Assembly: GCA_006226775.1 (NCBI GenBank)
Contig: SBGD01000095.1
Coordinates: 1 to 46,385 of the forward strand
Length of the DNA stretch: 46,385 nt
Direction: 5' to 3'
Source: Paracoccaceae bacterium
GTDB lineage: Bacteria; Pseudomonadota; Alphaproteobacteria; Rhodobacterales; Rhodobacteraceae
Shown here: piece after piece, positions 1 through 7,991 of the stretch
Numbering within the stretch: the stretch's first letter is position 1
Layout of the letters: each line of letters starts with the position of its first letter
Notes under the pieces: model-generated
The model's input: only the letters and a program-made list of their open reading frames with translations
The model's database searches: none
Told to the model about the DNA's origin: nothing
Program-made: the position numbers and the translations under genes

Positions 1-320
1 CCCGAGGGGTCAGGAAATAGACGCTGGTGCGGCCGTGGCGCTGGCTGTCGATCCAGCCGTCCTTGCGCAGGCGGTGAATGGCGACCCGCATCGCCGCGGG
101 CGTGATGCCGATCCGCTCGGTCAACAGACGCAGCAGCGGGCCGATGATGCGCGCGCTTTCGTCCTGCGCAAGGACTCCGAAGACCGAAATCAACAGCGAC
201 CAGACCCCGGGGGGTCTGGTCCTGTGTCAGATGGCTGACGATGGTGGCAAAAGGTGCAGGTGTGATACGCGGTGGTTGGTCCGCAACCGCCGTATTTCCA
301 AGCCTGGGCCGGGCGGGCAT
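1..320 (-). pseudogene. PaaX-family transcriptional regulator, N-terminal part, apparent frameshift
   Basis: The minus strand encodes the N-terminal winged-helix region of a PaaX-type GntR-like repressor. The readable stretch includes LLTERIGITPAAMRVAIHR and continues with RKDGWIDSQRHGRTSVYFL up to the window edge. That frame meets a TGA just upstream and has no ATG. The natural beginning (MPARPRLGN...VSHLTQDQTP, from the ATG at 320) lies in another frame. Removing one base from the six-G run at 209-214 joins the two into one plausible protein. The gene follows the thiolase by 51 bases on the same strand, so it is probably cotranscribed. PaaX proteins sense aryl-CoA thioesters such as phenylacetyl-CoA. 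Here it would be a regulator of the neighbouring CoA-dependent cassette. The frameshift may be real or a homopolymer sequencing error. The C-terminal part is outside the window. Confidence 0.7.
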
Positions 321-371
321 TCAGCGCCTGGACGCGCCGGCGTCCGTGGGGCCGGCCCGGGGTATCGCGGA

Positions 372-1571
372 TCACGCCACCTTGACGATCACCGCCATGG
401 CGGAATCGCCGGCGGCGCAGCCCTGGAACAGGCCTGTGCCGCCGCCCTTCATCTCGAGCTCCTCGATCAGCTCGATCAATCCGCGCAGCCCGGTCGGCCC
501 CTGCGGGTGCCCCCAGACCAGCGAACTGCCGAAGTTGTTCATGCGGCGCCAGTCGAGGTCGAAGGCGCGGGCGAAGGCGATGTCGTTCACCGCAAAGGGG
601 TTGTGCGACTTGAAGGCGTCGATCTGGCCGATCTCCAGCCCCGCGATGGCCAGTGCGCGCCTGGCGGCGTCGATGGGCGCTGCGGGCATATGCGCCTTCT
701 CGCCCCGCGCCTGGCCCGTGGCAAGGACCGAGACGGTCGGGCCGTCCGGCACGGGCGACAGCGCGCGGGCGCGGCCCTTGTCCGCCGCCATGACCAGACC
801 GGCGCTGCCATCCGCCGGGTGGGTCTGCCCGGCAAAGGTGACGCTGCCGCCCTCGCGCACCGGCTTCAGCGCCGCCATCTTCTCGGGGGCCGACGGATAG
901 ACGCCTTCGTCCCCCGTCAGCGTCTTGACCGTCTTGCGGTAGCGGCTGTCGGGCACCGCGAACTCGGCCGCCATGTAGCGTTTCTGGAACGCGCGGTCGT
1001 CGGCCAGCGCGTCCTGGTACTGATCGTTGCGGAACACCGCGACCTCGTGCTGTTCCTCGGTGGTGATCCCGAACTTGCGGGCCACGTTGTCGGCGGTATC
1101 GACCATGGCGCAGCGGGCAAAGGGGTCCTTGTTGAAGCTGTCCATCACGATTTCCTCGGACAGGCCGGTGCCGCCGGGCGCATCGGGCGCCGGGTAATAG
1201 GCGTGCGGCCCGTTCGAGGTGCGGTCGCCCGAGACCAGAAGTGCGACCTCCGAACTGCCCGTCGCGAACTCGCCGCAGGCGGTGGCGACAAGCCGCGCGC
1301 CGGTGGCGCAGGCCTGGTTGACGGTCGGCCCGGCCAGGTGCTCTGCGCCCATGAGCCCGGTGAACCAGGGCGTGCCGTAAAAGCTGCGGTATTGCGGCAC
1401 CGTCGAGCCGAAGGCGGCGAAATCGAACTCCGCGACGTCGATCTTCCGGTCGGCCAGCGCCTCTTTCGCCACATGGGCCGCGAATTCGATGGCGTGAAGA
1501 TGGGCGAAGGCCCCCTGCCACCGCGCGAAGGGCGTCGACCAATAGGCCCGGTATGGAATATATGCAGTCAT
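372..1571 (-). CDS. Thiolase-family acetyl-CoA acyltransferase
   Basis: A 399-residue thiolase-fold protein of normal family length. The nucleophile is Cys88 in NQACATGAR. HNPF at 323-326 sits where biosynthetic thiolases have NEAF and SCP2-type thiolases have HDCF. His355 lies in GHPQGPTG, and the second cysteine is Cys385 in GCAAGDSA. All catalytic positions are therefore occupied, but the motifs are divergent, as in the SCP2-like or degradative thiolase branch. It would cleave a 3-ketoacyl-CoA with CoA to release acetyl-CoA in the cytoplasm. It lies downstream of an SDR dehydrogenase on the same strand and opposite a TRAP/CoA-ligase/hydratase operon. Together these would complete a side-chain beta-oxidation. 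It is not a PcaF-type beta-ketoadipyl-CoA thiolase by motif, so I do not assign that role. Confidence 0.85.
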   Translation of the reverse strand: MTAYIPYRAYWSTPFARWQGAFAHLHAIEFAAHVAKEALADRKIDVAEFDFAAFGSTVPQYRSFYGTPWFTGLMGAEHLAGPTVNQACATGARLVATACGEFATGSSEVALLVSGDRTSNGPHAYYPAPDAPGGTGLSEEIVMDSFNKDPFARCAMVDTADNVARKFGITTEEQHEVAVFRNDQYQDALADDRAFQKRYMAAEFAVPDSRYRKTVKTLTGDEGVYPSAPEKMAALKPVREGGSVTFAGQTHPADGSAGLVMAADKGRARALSPVPDGPTVSVLATGQARGEKAHMPAAPIDAARRALAIAGLEIGQIDAFKSHNPFAVNDIAFARAFDLDWRRMNNFGSSLVWGHPQGPTGLRGLIELIEELEMKGGGTGLFQGCAAGDSAMAVIVKVA

Positions 1572-1702
1572 TGTAGCGCCTCCCTCGGGTGCTTTTCGCG
1601 GCTTTCCCCGATGTTACACCGGGCAAGCGGTAACCGAAACGACTCTGTCACGTCATTTCGGGGGATGGAAAGATGAAGTCCGCAGAATTTCCCCGGCACT
1701 CT

Positions 1703-2605
1703 TCATGTCAGGTTGGGAATGCCGACCGACTGGTTATGGGCCTTGAGCCCGTCCGCCCAGGCCTCGGCGATGGTCTCCGCGGTCCAGCCGCCCGGGCGCA
1801 GCGCGACGCCCGCCTCGGCCGGATGGGCCCAGACCGACAGCCGGTCGCCGCCGATGCCAAGGCACTGTCCGGTGATCGCGCGGCCCGCCTCGGAGGCCAG
1901 GAACACCAGCATCGGCGCGACATCCTCGGCGCGGCCAAGCCCCAGGTCCTGACGCAGCCGGTCGGGGATCGGCTCGCCGCGTTCGGCGGCGGCGACGTGT
2001 TCGTCAAGCCCCGGGATCGTGGCGACCATGCGCGTGAGCGCGGTGGGGACAATCGCGTTGACGGCAATGCCGTCGCGGGCAAGCTCCATCGACCAGGTGC
2101 GCGCCAGCGCCGCCACCGCCGCCTTGGCCGCCGAATAGGCGGTCTGGCCGAAGTTGCCGCGCTGACCGGCGACCGAGGACACCAGCACGATGGCGCCGCC
2201 TGCGCCTGCCGCTTTCATCTGGCGCGCCGCGGCCTGTCCGCAGGTGAAGGCGCCGCGCAGATGGGTGTCGATCACCAGGTCGAAATCCGCCACGGAGGTC
2301 TTCCACATCACCGAATCGCGCAAGACCCCGGCATTGGCGCAGAAGGTATCCAGTCGCCCGAAGGCCTCCAGAGCCGCGTCGACGACGGCGGCGGCGGCCT
2401 CGGGCGACCCGATGTGGCCGACCTGCGCCACCGCCTTGCCGCCCGCGTCACGGATGTCCTGCGCCGTGGCTTCTGCCACCTCGGCCTCGGCATCGTTGAC
2501 CAGCACCGCCGCCCCCGCCGCCGCACAGGCCAGCGCCGCGGCGCGCCCGATGCCGCGCCCGGCGCCGGTGATCGCCACGACCTGTCCTGTCAGATCCGTC
2601 TGCAT
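1703..2605 (-). CDS. SDR-family 3-hydroxyacyl-CoA dehydrogenase-like oxidoreductase
   Basis: A 300-residue classical short-chain dehydrogenase. The cofactor glycine motif TGAGRGIG is at 13-20, NAG at 91-93, catalytic Ser144, and YSAAK with Tyr157 and Lys161. The C-terminal extension after TGQCLGIGGDRLSVW resembles the SDR domain of HSD17B4/MFE-2-type (3R)-hydroxyacyl-CoA dehydrogenases. I chose the ATG at 2605 because an AAAGGGGACGGG ribosome-binding stretch precedes it. A longer frame to 2713 has no such signal and would run into the divergent promoter. It would oxidise a 3-hydroxyacyl-CoA to the 3-keto form for the thiolase downstream, 131 bases away. The exact substrate is unknown. Confidence 0.85.
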   Translation of the reverse strand: MQTDLTGQVVAITGAGRGIGRAAALACAAAGAAVLVNDAEAEVAEATAQDIRDAGGKAVAQVGHIGSPEAAAAVVDAALEAFGRLDTFCANAGVLRDSVMWKTSVADFDLVIDTHLRGAFTCGQAAARQMKAAGAGGAIVLVSSVAGQRGNFGQTAYSAAKAAVAALARTWSMELARDGIAVNAIVPTALTRMVATIPGLDEHVAAAERGEPIPDRLRQDLGLGRAEDVAPMLVFLASEAGRAITGQCLGIGGDRLSVWAHPAEAGVALRPGGWTAETIAEAWADGLKAHNQSVGIPNLT

Positions 2606-2650
2606 CCCGTCCCCTTTCGTCCAATGTTTCACTTGACCTGAAAGATTTGT

Positions 2651-2664
2651 TTGATATCCATCAA
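2651..2664. promoter_or_regulatory. FNR/CRP-type palindrome in divergent promoter
   Basis: TTGAT-ATCC-ATCAA is a perfect match to the FNR/Anr/FnrL consensus TTGAT-N4-ATCAA. It sits midway between the divergent SDR and TRAP genes (2605 and 2712). FnrL is the usual regulator of this type in Rhodobacterales. The site could equally serve another CRP-family protein. Assignment is by pattern only. Confidence 0.5.
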
Positions 2665-2672
2665 TGTCAGGA

Positions 2673-2697
2673 GATGGCCCTGCTGTAAATGGCCATC
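2673..2697 (+). other. Inverted repeat in the leader of the first TRAP operon
   Basis: GATGGCC at 2673-2679 and GGCCATC at 2691-2697 form a perfect 7-base inverted repeat with an 11-base loop. It lies just upstream of the GGAGGA ribosome-binding site of the first dctP-type gene. It could be a repressor operator (MarR or PaaX type) or a leader hairpin. No T tract follows, so I do not call it a terminator. Confidence 0.4.
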
Positions 2698-2711
2698 CAT
2701 GGGAGGATATC

Positions 2712-3731
2712 ATGAAGAAGCACTATCTCGCACTTGGCGCGCTTTTGGCCGTCGTGGCGCCTGTTTTCGCGCAGGCCCAGGAGGTGACCCTGCGCCTGTC
2801 GCATTGGGTTCCCGAAGGCATTGCCCCGGCCAGCAAGGGCATCGCGCCCTGGGCGAAGGACGTCGAGGAAGCCTCGGACGGGCGCATCGCCATCCAGATC
2901 TTTCCGGCCCAGCAGCTTGGCAAGGCCCCCGATCATTATGACATGGCACGCCAGGGCATCGTCGATCTGGCCTGGGTCAACCCGGGCTATACCGCCGGCA
3001 AGTTCCCGATCTACGCGCTGACCGAAGTGCCCTTCATGGTCAGCGATTCGGTCCGCGGCGCCAAGGCGATCCACGAATGGTATGCCGAAAACGGCGCGGC
3101 GCAGGAAATGGACGACGTGAAGGTCTGCTTCATCCATCCCCATGGCCCCGGCACGCTGCACTCCAAGGTCAAGATCACCAAGCCCGAAGAGATCAAGGGC
3201 AAGAACATCCGCCCGGCGCACGCCACCATGGCGCGTTTCGTGAGCCTTCTGGGCGGCGGCCCGGTGCAGATCCCGGCCCCCGAGGTGCGCGAGGCGCTGG
3301 CGCGCGGCACCGCCGAGGCGGTGACCTTCCCCTGGGGCTCGATGTATGACTTCAAGCTGACCGACGAGGTGCCGCAGCACCTGGACATGCCGTTCTACAT
3401 GTCGGCGCAGGTCATGGTCATGAACAAGGACAGCTATGACGGGCTGTCGGACGAGAACAAGGCGGTGATCGACGAGCATTGCACGCCGGAATGGTCGTCG
3501 AAGGTGGCGCAGGGCTGGCTCGACGATGACATGGCCGCGCGTGACAAGCTGATCGCGGCAGACGACCAGACGCTGAACGTCCCCACCGACGAGGAAATCG
3601 CGGCATGGCGCGAAGCCGCCGCCCCGCTGATGGACGAATGGCGCAAGAACGTCACCGACGCCGGTGGCGACGCCGATGCGATCCTCGACGCCTATACCAA
3701 GGCGCTGGACGCGAACGACACGCGCTACTGA
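2712..3731 (+). CDS. TRAP transporter substrate-binding protein (DctP family), cassette 1
   Basis: A 339-residue periplasmic solute-binding protein. An N-terminal signal peptide (MKKHYLALGALLAVV..., likely cut after AQA at about residue 22) is followed by the DctP fold. Arg167 in GKNIRPAH matches the conserved arginine that pairs with the substrate carboxylate. PWGSM, near residue 220, is a typical second-lobe motif. The ATG at 2712 is preceded by GGAGG at good spacing. It starts an operon with DctQ- and DctM-type membrane genes, a MarR regulator, an acyl-CoA synthetase and a crotonase. The ligand is therefore most likely a carboxylic acid activated to a CoA thioester after uptake. Which acid cannot be read from the sequence. 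Confidence 0.92.
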   Translation: MKKHYLALGALLAVVAPVFAQAQEVTLRLSHWVPEGIAPASKGIAPWAKDVEEASDGRIAIQIFPAQQLGKAPDHYDMARQGIVDLAWVNPGYTAGKFPIYALTEVPFMVSDSVRGAKAIHEWYAENGAAQEMDDVKVCFIHPHGPGTLHSKVKITKPEEIKGKNIRPAHATMARFVSLLGGGPVQIPAPEVREALARGTAEAVTFPWGSMYDFKLTDEVPQHLDMPFYMSAQVMVMNKDSYDGLSDENKAVIDEHCTPEWSSKVAQGWLDDDMAARDKLIAADDQTLNVPTDEEIAAWREAAAPLMDEWRKNVTDAGGDADAILDAYTKALDANDTRY

Positions 3732-3740
3732 CAGCGCGGC

Positions 3741-3765
3741 GGCGGGGGCGGTCAACGCCCCCGCC
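3741..3765 (+). other. Intercistronic hairpin between TRAP P and Q genes (cassette 1)
   Basis: GGCGGGGGC, a seven-base loop and GCCCCCGCC form a perfect 9-bp GC stem. It lies 9 bases after the dctP stop and about 45 bases before dctQ. There is no T tract. Such P-Q hairpins usually protect the abundant P message from 3' decay or attenuate readthrough to the membrane subunits. The same arrangement occurs in the other two TRAP operons here. Confidence 0.75.
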
Positions 3766-3810
3766 CGGACTTTCGGACGACCTGATCTCCCTGACTGAAG
3801 GTGACCCCCC

Positions 3811-4359
3811 ATGCCCACTCCCGCTGATCCGCGCGGCACCCCGAGCGGTGTCCTTGTCGCCATCGAGAGGATCGCCGGCATCCTGCTGGGGCTGGCCACG
3901 CTCTTGGTCGTGGCCTCGGCAATCGGGCGCTACGGTTTTGCCCGCCCGCTGCCCGATGCCTTCGATCTGTCGCGGCTCATCCTCGGGGTGGCGATTGCCT
4001 GGGGGCTTGCCAGCCTCGGCTATCACGGCACCCATATCAAGGTCGATCTGCTGGCCCATGCGCTGCCCGGGCTGCTGCGCCGGGCCTTGAATGCCTTCGC
4101 CTGGAGCGTGCTTTTGGCCTTTACCGCGCTACTGGCCTGGAAGATCGGCGAGCGCGTGCTTGATGCCTATGCGGGCGGCGACGTCACCATGGACCTGCGG
4201 CTGGCGCATTGGCCGTTCTTTGCGGTGATCTGGGTCGGCATCATCGCGGCGCTCTTCACCACGGCCTACCGGGTCTGGCTGATCGTGGCGCATGGCCACG
4301 ACCTTCAGGATTACGACGCCATCGACCCCAAGCTTCTTGAAGAAAGCAGACTGCAATGA
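3811..4359 (+). CDS. TRAP transporter small permease (DctQ family), cassette 1
   Basis: A 182-residue membrane protein with four predicted hydrophobic segments, the DctQ pattern. Segments begin near residues 20 (ILLGLATLLVVAS), 55, 92 and 130. The SRLILGVAIAWGLASLGYHGTHIKVDLL stretch carries the HIKVD-like motif common in this family. It forms the integral membrane complex with the DctM subunit, and its stop overlaps the next start in ATGA. The protein is typical in length. It follows the substrate-binding gene after a hairpin, consistent with lower expression of membrane subunits. Confidence 0.9.
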   Translation: MPTPADPRGTPSGVLVAIERIAGILLGLATLLVVASAIGRYGFARPLPDAFDLSRLILGVAIAWGLASLGYHGTHIKVDLLAHALPGLLRRALNAFAWSVLLAFTALLAWKIGERVLDAYAGGDVTMDLRLAHWPFFAVIWVGIIAALFTTAYRVWLIVAHGHDLQDYDAIDPKLLEESRLQ

Positions 4360-5648
4360 GCAACGAGCTGATCGCGGGTGGCGGTTTCGTCATCCTGTTC
4401 GTACTGATGATCCTGCGCGTGCCGATCGGTGTCGCGATGGGGCTGGTCGGGATCGGCGGATTCGGCGCCGTGGTCGGGCTGCAACCGGCGCTGAACCTGC
4501 TGTCGCAATCGCCGATCAGCACGATCACCGATTTCAACCTGACGCTGATCCCGTTCTTCGTGCTGATGGGCGTGCTGGCCACCAACTCGGGCATGTCGTC
4601 CGAGTTGTTCGGCGCGGGAAGGTCCTGGCTGGGCGGGTTCAAGGGCGGGCTCGGCCTTGCCTCTGTCGGGGCCTGCGCGGGCTTTGCCGCGATCTGCGGG
4701 TCCTCCGTGGCGACCGCCGCCACCATGACCAAGATCGCCTATCCCGAGATGCGCAAGGCGGGCTATCCCGACGATGCCGCCACCGGCATCATCGCGGCGG
4801 GTGGCACGCTGGGCATCCTGATCCCGCCGTCCGTGGTGCTGGCGATCTATGGCATCATCACCGAGCAGGACATCGGCGTGCTGTTCATCGCCGGGGTCGT
4901 TCCCGGCATCCTCGCGGTCATCATGTACATGGCGACGGTGCGCGTCTGGTACGGCAACAAGCTGCCCACCGGCGACCGGTTCCTTCTGTCCGAGGCGCTG
5001 GCCTCGCTCAAGGGCATCTGGGCCGTGGCGCTGCTCTTCATCGCGGTGATCGTGTCGATCTACTTCGGCATCGTCACCGCCACCGAAGCGGCCGCCGCCG
5101 GGGCCTTCCTGACCGCCATCATCGGGCTGGTGCGGCGCAAGCTGTCGCTGACCACCTTGCTGGATTCGCTGGTGGAATCGCTGCGCACTTCCGTGGCGAT
5201 CTATGTCATCCTGATCGGGGCCACGCTCTTCGGCTATTTCCTGGCCATCACCCAGGTGCCGCAGGAGCTGACGCAATACCTGCTGGATCTGGGGGCAGGC
5301 CAATACGGCACGCTGCTGCTGATCATGCTGATGTTCGTGATCCTGGGGTGTTTCCTGGACGCGATGGCGATGATCATCCTGATGGTGCCGATCGTCTATC
5401 CGGTGATCATCGAGCTGGGCTTCGATCCGATCTGGTTCGGGGTGATCGTGGTGATGACGGTCGAGCTTGGCCTGATCACGCCGCCGGTGGGGATGAACGT
5501 CTTCGTCATCAACTCGATCGCCAGCAACGTCAGCCTGCCGACGATCTTCAAGGGGGTGCTGCCCTTCGTGATCGTGGACGTGCTGCGGCTGATCCTGCTG
5601 ATCGCCTTTCCGGCGCTGGTGCTGTTTCTTCCGGCGAGCATGAACTGA
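4356..5648 (+). CDS. TRAP transporter large permease (DctM family), cassette 1
   Basis: A 430-residue polytopic membrane protein of standard DctM length with about 12 hydrophobic segments. Family hallmarks are visible: GACAGFAAICGSSVATAATM near 105-125, AAGGTLGILIPPS near 148-160, and LITPPVGMNVFVINS near 372-386. It carries the sodium-coupled transport pathway of the TRAP complex. It overlaps dctQ by four bases and is followed four bases later by a MarR gene. The permease is intact, in contrast to the third TRAP permease in this window. Confidence 0.93.
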   Translation: MSNELIAGGGFVILFVLMILRVPIGVAMGLVGIGGFGAVVGLQPALNLLSQSPISTITDFNLTLIPFFVLMGVLATNSGMSSELFGAGRSWLGGFKGGLGLASVGACAGFAAICGSSVATAATMTKIAYPEMRKAGYPDDAATGIIAAGGTLGILIPPSVVLAIYGIITEQDIGVLFIAGVVPGILAVIMYMATVRVWYGNKLPTGDRFLLSEALASLKGIWAVALLFIAVIVSIYFGIVTATEAAAAGAFLTAIIGLVRRKLSLTTLLDSLVESLRTSVAIYVILIGATLFGYFLAITQVPQELTQYLLDLGAGQYGTLLLIMLMFVILGCFLDAMAMIILMVPIVYPVIIELGFDPIWFGVIVVMTVELGLITPPVGMNVFVINSIASNVSLPTIFKGVLPFVIVDVLRLILLIAFPALVLFLPASMN

Positions 5649-5652
5649 ACCG

Positions 5653-6153
5653 ATGTCCGAGGTCATTCGCCATATCGACGACGTGGCGCTGCCGGACCTG
5701 CTGCGGGGGCGCGTGTCCTACCGGATCCGGCTGTTGCAGATCGCCGCCTACAAGAGCTTCGAGAAGGTGGTCACCGGCTTTGGCACCGCGCCGCGTTATT
5801 TCGGGATGCTCAAGATCATCGAGGCCAATCCCGGCATCCCGCAAACCCGGCTGGCCGAGGCGATCTACCTCGACCGCTCGAGCCTGGTGCCGATCCTCAC
5901 GGCCCTCACCCGCGAGGGATGGATCGAGCGCAGACCGGCCCGGGGCGACCGGCGTGTGCGCCGGGTGTTCCTGACACCGCAGGGCGCAGAGCGTCTGGTC
6001 CAGCTCGACGCACAGGTGGCCGAACACGAGGCGATGATGACCCGTGGCCTGTCGGAGCCTGAGCGCGAGACGCTGCTGGGGTTGCTGGACCGGGTGAACG
6101 AGAACCTGCGCGCCAGCCTGGCGCACTCGAAGGATGAGGAACCCACGCCATGA
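5653..6153 (+). CDS. MarR-family transcriptional regulator (cassette 1)
   Basis: A 166-residue winged-helix regulator. The recognition region QTRLAEAIYLDRSSLVPILTAL (about 60-81) and the wing ERRPARGDRRVRRVFLTPQG (about 87-106) are typical MarR. It sits inside the operon between the importer and the acyl-CoA synthetase, overlapping the latter by four bases. The probable effector is the CoA thioester made by the adjacent ligase, as for CouR- or FerR-type regulators. The likely target is the divergent promoter at 2606-2711. Effector and target are inferred from context. Confidence 0.85.
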   Translation: MSEVIRHIDDVALPDLLRGRVSYRIRLLQIAAYKSFEKVVTGFGTAPRYFGMLKIIEANPGIPQTRLAEAIYLDRSSLVPILTALTREGWIERRPARGDRRVRRVFLTPQGAERLVQLDAQVAEHEAMMTRGLSEPERETLLGLLDRVNENLRASLAHSKDEEPTP

Positions 6154-7991
6154 AGCTGCGCACGCAGGCCGATATCGAGGCCCTGGAGCAACAGGGCTTC
6201 GATGCCGCCTATCCCGATCAGAGCCCCTGGGCGATCCTCCAGCGCGGCGCGCGCGACTATCCCGACGCCGTGGCCATCCGCTACCTGCACGATGCGACGG
6301 ACCCGGCCCGCGACGAGGTGATCAGCTATCGCGACCTCGCCGCACGGGTCATGGCGGCGGGTCGGTTGTTCCGGTCGCTGGGCGTGGTGCCCGGACGCGC
6401 GGTGATCCTGCTGTCGCAGCATACCGCATCGGCGCAGGCGGCCCTGTGGGGCGGGCAACTGGCCGGTTCCTGCTGCCCGATCAACCCGATGCTGACCGCC
6501 GCCCATATCGCCGCGCTGATCGAGGCCGCGAACGGCGCGGTCGTGGTGGTGACCGGCCCCAATGCCGAGATCGACTATTGGTCCACCCTGGTCCCGGCCC
6601 TGCGCGCCGAAGGCGTCACGCTGCCGATACTGGCCTGCGATGCCGATGCGGATGCCGATTGCTCTGCCGGCGACGGCATTTTCGAGGAGATGCTGCGCGA
6701 CCATGCCACCGGCGAGGACATCCAACCCGACGGCGGCCCCGACGCACTCGCCGCGCTTTATCACACCGGCGGCACCACCGGCGCGCCGAAGCTGGTGCAG
6801 CATTCGCGCCTGAACGAGGCGCATGTGGCGCGGTCCTGCGCGCTGATGCACGATCTCGGGCCGGACGACGTGGTCATCAACGGCTTTCCCCTGTTCCACG
6901 TCGCGGGCGCCTTCGTCTACGGGTTGTCGACCCTGTCGGCGGGCGGCACGCTGCTGGTGCCTGGTCGCCTCGGCATGCGCAATTTGACCTTCATGCGCAG
7001 CATCTGGCACCAGGTCGAACGGCACCGCGTCACGGTGATCGGCGTGGTCCCGACCATCCTCGCCACCCTGAACGGCACCCCCGTGGATGCCGATATCTCG
7101 TCGCTGCGCTGGCTGCTGACCGGCGGATCGCCGCTGCCGCCGGAACTGGCGGATATGGCCGAGCGCAACACCGGCAGGGGCGTGCGCAACATCCTCGGGA
7201 TGACGGAATGCGCCGGCACCATCGCGGTCGAGCCGGTGCATGCGCCGCGCGTGCCGCTGTCCTGCGGGTTGCGGCTGCCGTTTTCCGAAGTGGCCATTCT
7301 GGGCGAAACCGAGGGCGAGGCCGATCCCGACAAGACCTTGCCGCAGGGCGAGGTGGGCATCATCGCGCTGCGCGGGCCGAACGTCTCGGCAGGCTATACC
7401 GAGCCTGCACGCAATGCCGGCACCTTCCTGCCCGGCGGCTGGCTGATCAGCGGAGACCTGGGGCGGCTGGATGCCGAGGGCCGGTTGTTCATCACCGGGC
7501 GCAAGAAGGACGTGATCATTCGCGGCGCGCATAACATCGACCCGCAGATGATCGAGGACGCGCTGCTGGCGCATGCGCAGGTCGAGACCGCCGCCGCCGT
7601 GGGCATGCCGGATTCCTACGCGGGCGAATTGCCGGTGGCCTTCGTCTCGCTGCGCGAGGGCGCGACGGTCGACGCCGAGGCGCTGATCGCCTTCCTGCGC
7701 GCGCGTCTGGAAGACCCGGTGGCGCTGCCCAAGCGCATCGGTTTGATGGACACCATGCCGGTGACGCCGGTGGGCAAGATCTTCAAACCCGACCTGCGCC
7801 GGATCACCATCGACTGGGCCATCACCGAGGCAGTCCAGGCGCAGGGCGTGGCGCCGGAGGACGTGACGATCAAGATCGCCGACACGATGGACACCCATGT
7901 CACGGTGCCGCCCGAACATTTGGACGGCGTCAAGGCGGCGCTGGCGGGCATGCCCCTGACGCTGACCGTCGTCGCGGGCACAGGGACATGA
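6150..7991 (+). CDS. AMP-forming acyl/aryl-CoA synthetase
   Basis: A 613-residue ANL-superfamily adenylating enzyme. The phosphate loop HTGGTTGAPKLV lies near residues 208-219. MTECAG near 351 replaces the usual MTETxG. The hinge GDLGRLDAEGRLFITGRKKDVIIRG is near 432-456, and the A10 lysine is in PVTPVGKIFK near 539. About 60 residues follow A10, a slightly long C-terminus for this family. It would activate the acid imported by the upstream TRAP system using ATP and CoA. It is cotranscribed with MarR upstream and a crotonase downstream, with four-base overlaps at both ends. The acid is unknown; a medium-chain, aryl-alkanoic or alicyclic acid would fit. Confidence 0.88.
   Translation: MKLRTQADIEALEQQGFDAAYPDQSPWAILQRGARDYPDAVAIRYLHDATDPARDEVISYRDLAARVMAAGRLFRSLGVVPGRAVILLSQHTASAQAALWGGQLAGSCCPINPMLTAAHIAALIEAANGAVVVVTGPNAEIDYWSTLVPALRAEGVTLPILACDADADADCSAGDGIFEEMLRDHATGEDIQPDGGPDALAALYHTGGTTGAPKLVQHSRLNEAHVARSCALMHDLGPDDVVINGFPLFHVAGAFVYGLSTLSAGGTLLVPGRLGMRNLTFMRSIWHQVERHRVTVIGVVPTILATLNGTPVDADISSLRWLLTGGSPLPPELADMAERNTGRGVRNILGMTECAGTIAVEPVHAPRVPLSCGLRLPFSEVAILGETEGEADPDKTLPQGEVGIIALRGPNVSAGYTEPARNAGTFLPGGWLISGDLGRLDAEGRLFITGRKKDVIIRGAHNIDPQMIEDALLAHAQVETAAAVGMPDSYAGELPVAFVSLREGATVDAEALIAFLRARLEDPVALPKRIGLMDTMPVTPVGKIFKPDLRRITIDWAITEAVQAQGVAPEDVTIKIADTMDTHVTVPPEHLDGVKAALAGMPLTLTVVAGTGT

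Noticed and set aside
2606-2713. Longer N-terminus for the minus-strand SDR
   Set aside because: The extension has no ribosome-binding site, crosses the divergent promoter and precedes a canonical SDR start.
3741-3765. Rho-independent terminator after the first dctP gene
   Set aside because: The stem is perfect but no T tract follows, and the operon continues with dctQ and dctM.
5865-7919. Long minus-strand frame (684 codons) opposite the MarR and acyl-CoA synthetase genes
   Set aside because: Same antisense artefact: it covers two well-supported genes and has low-complexity composition.
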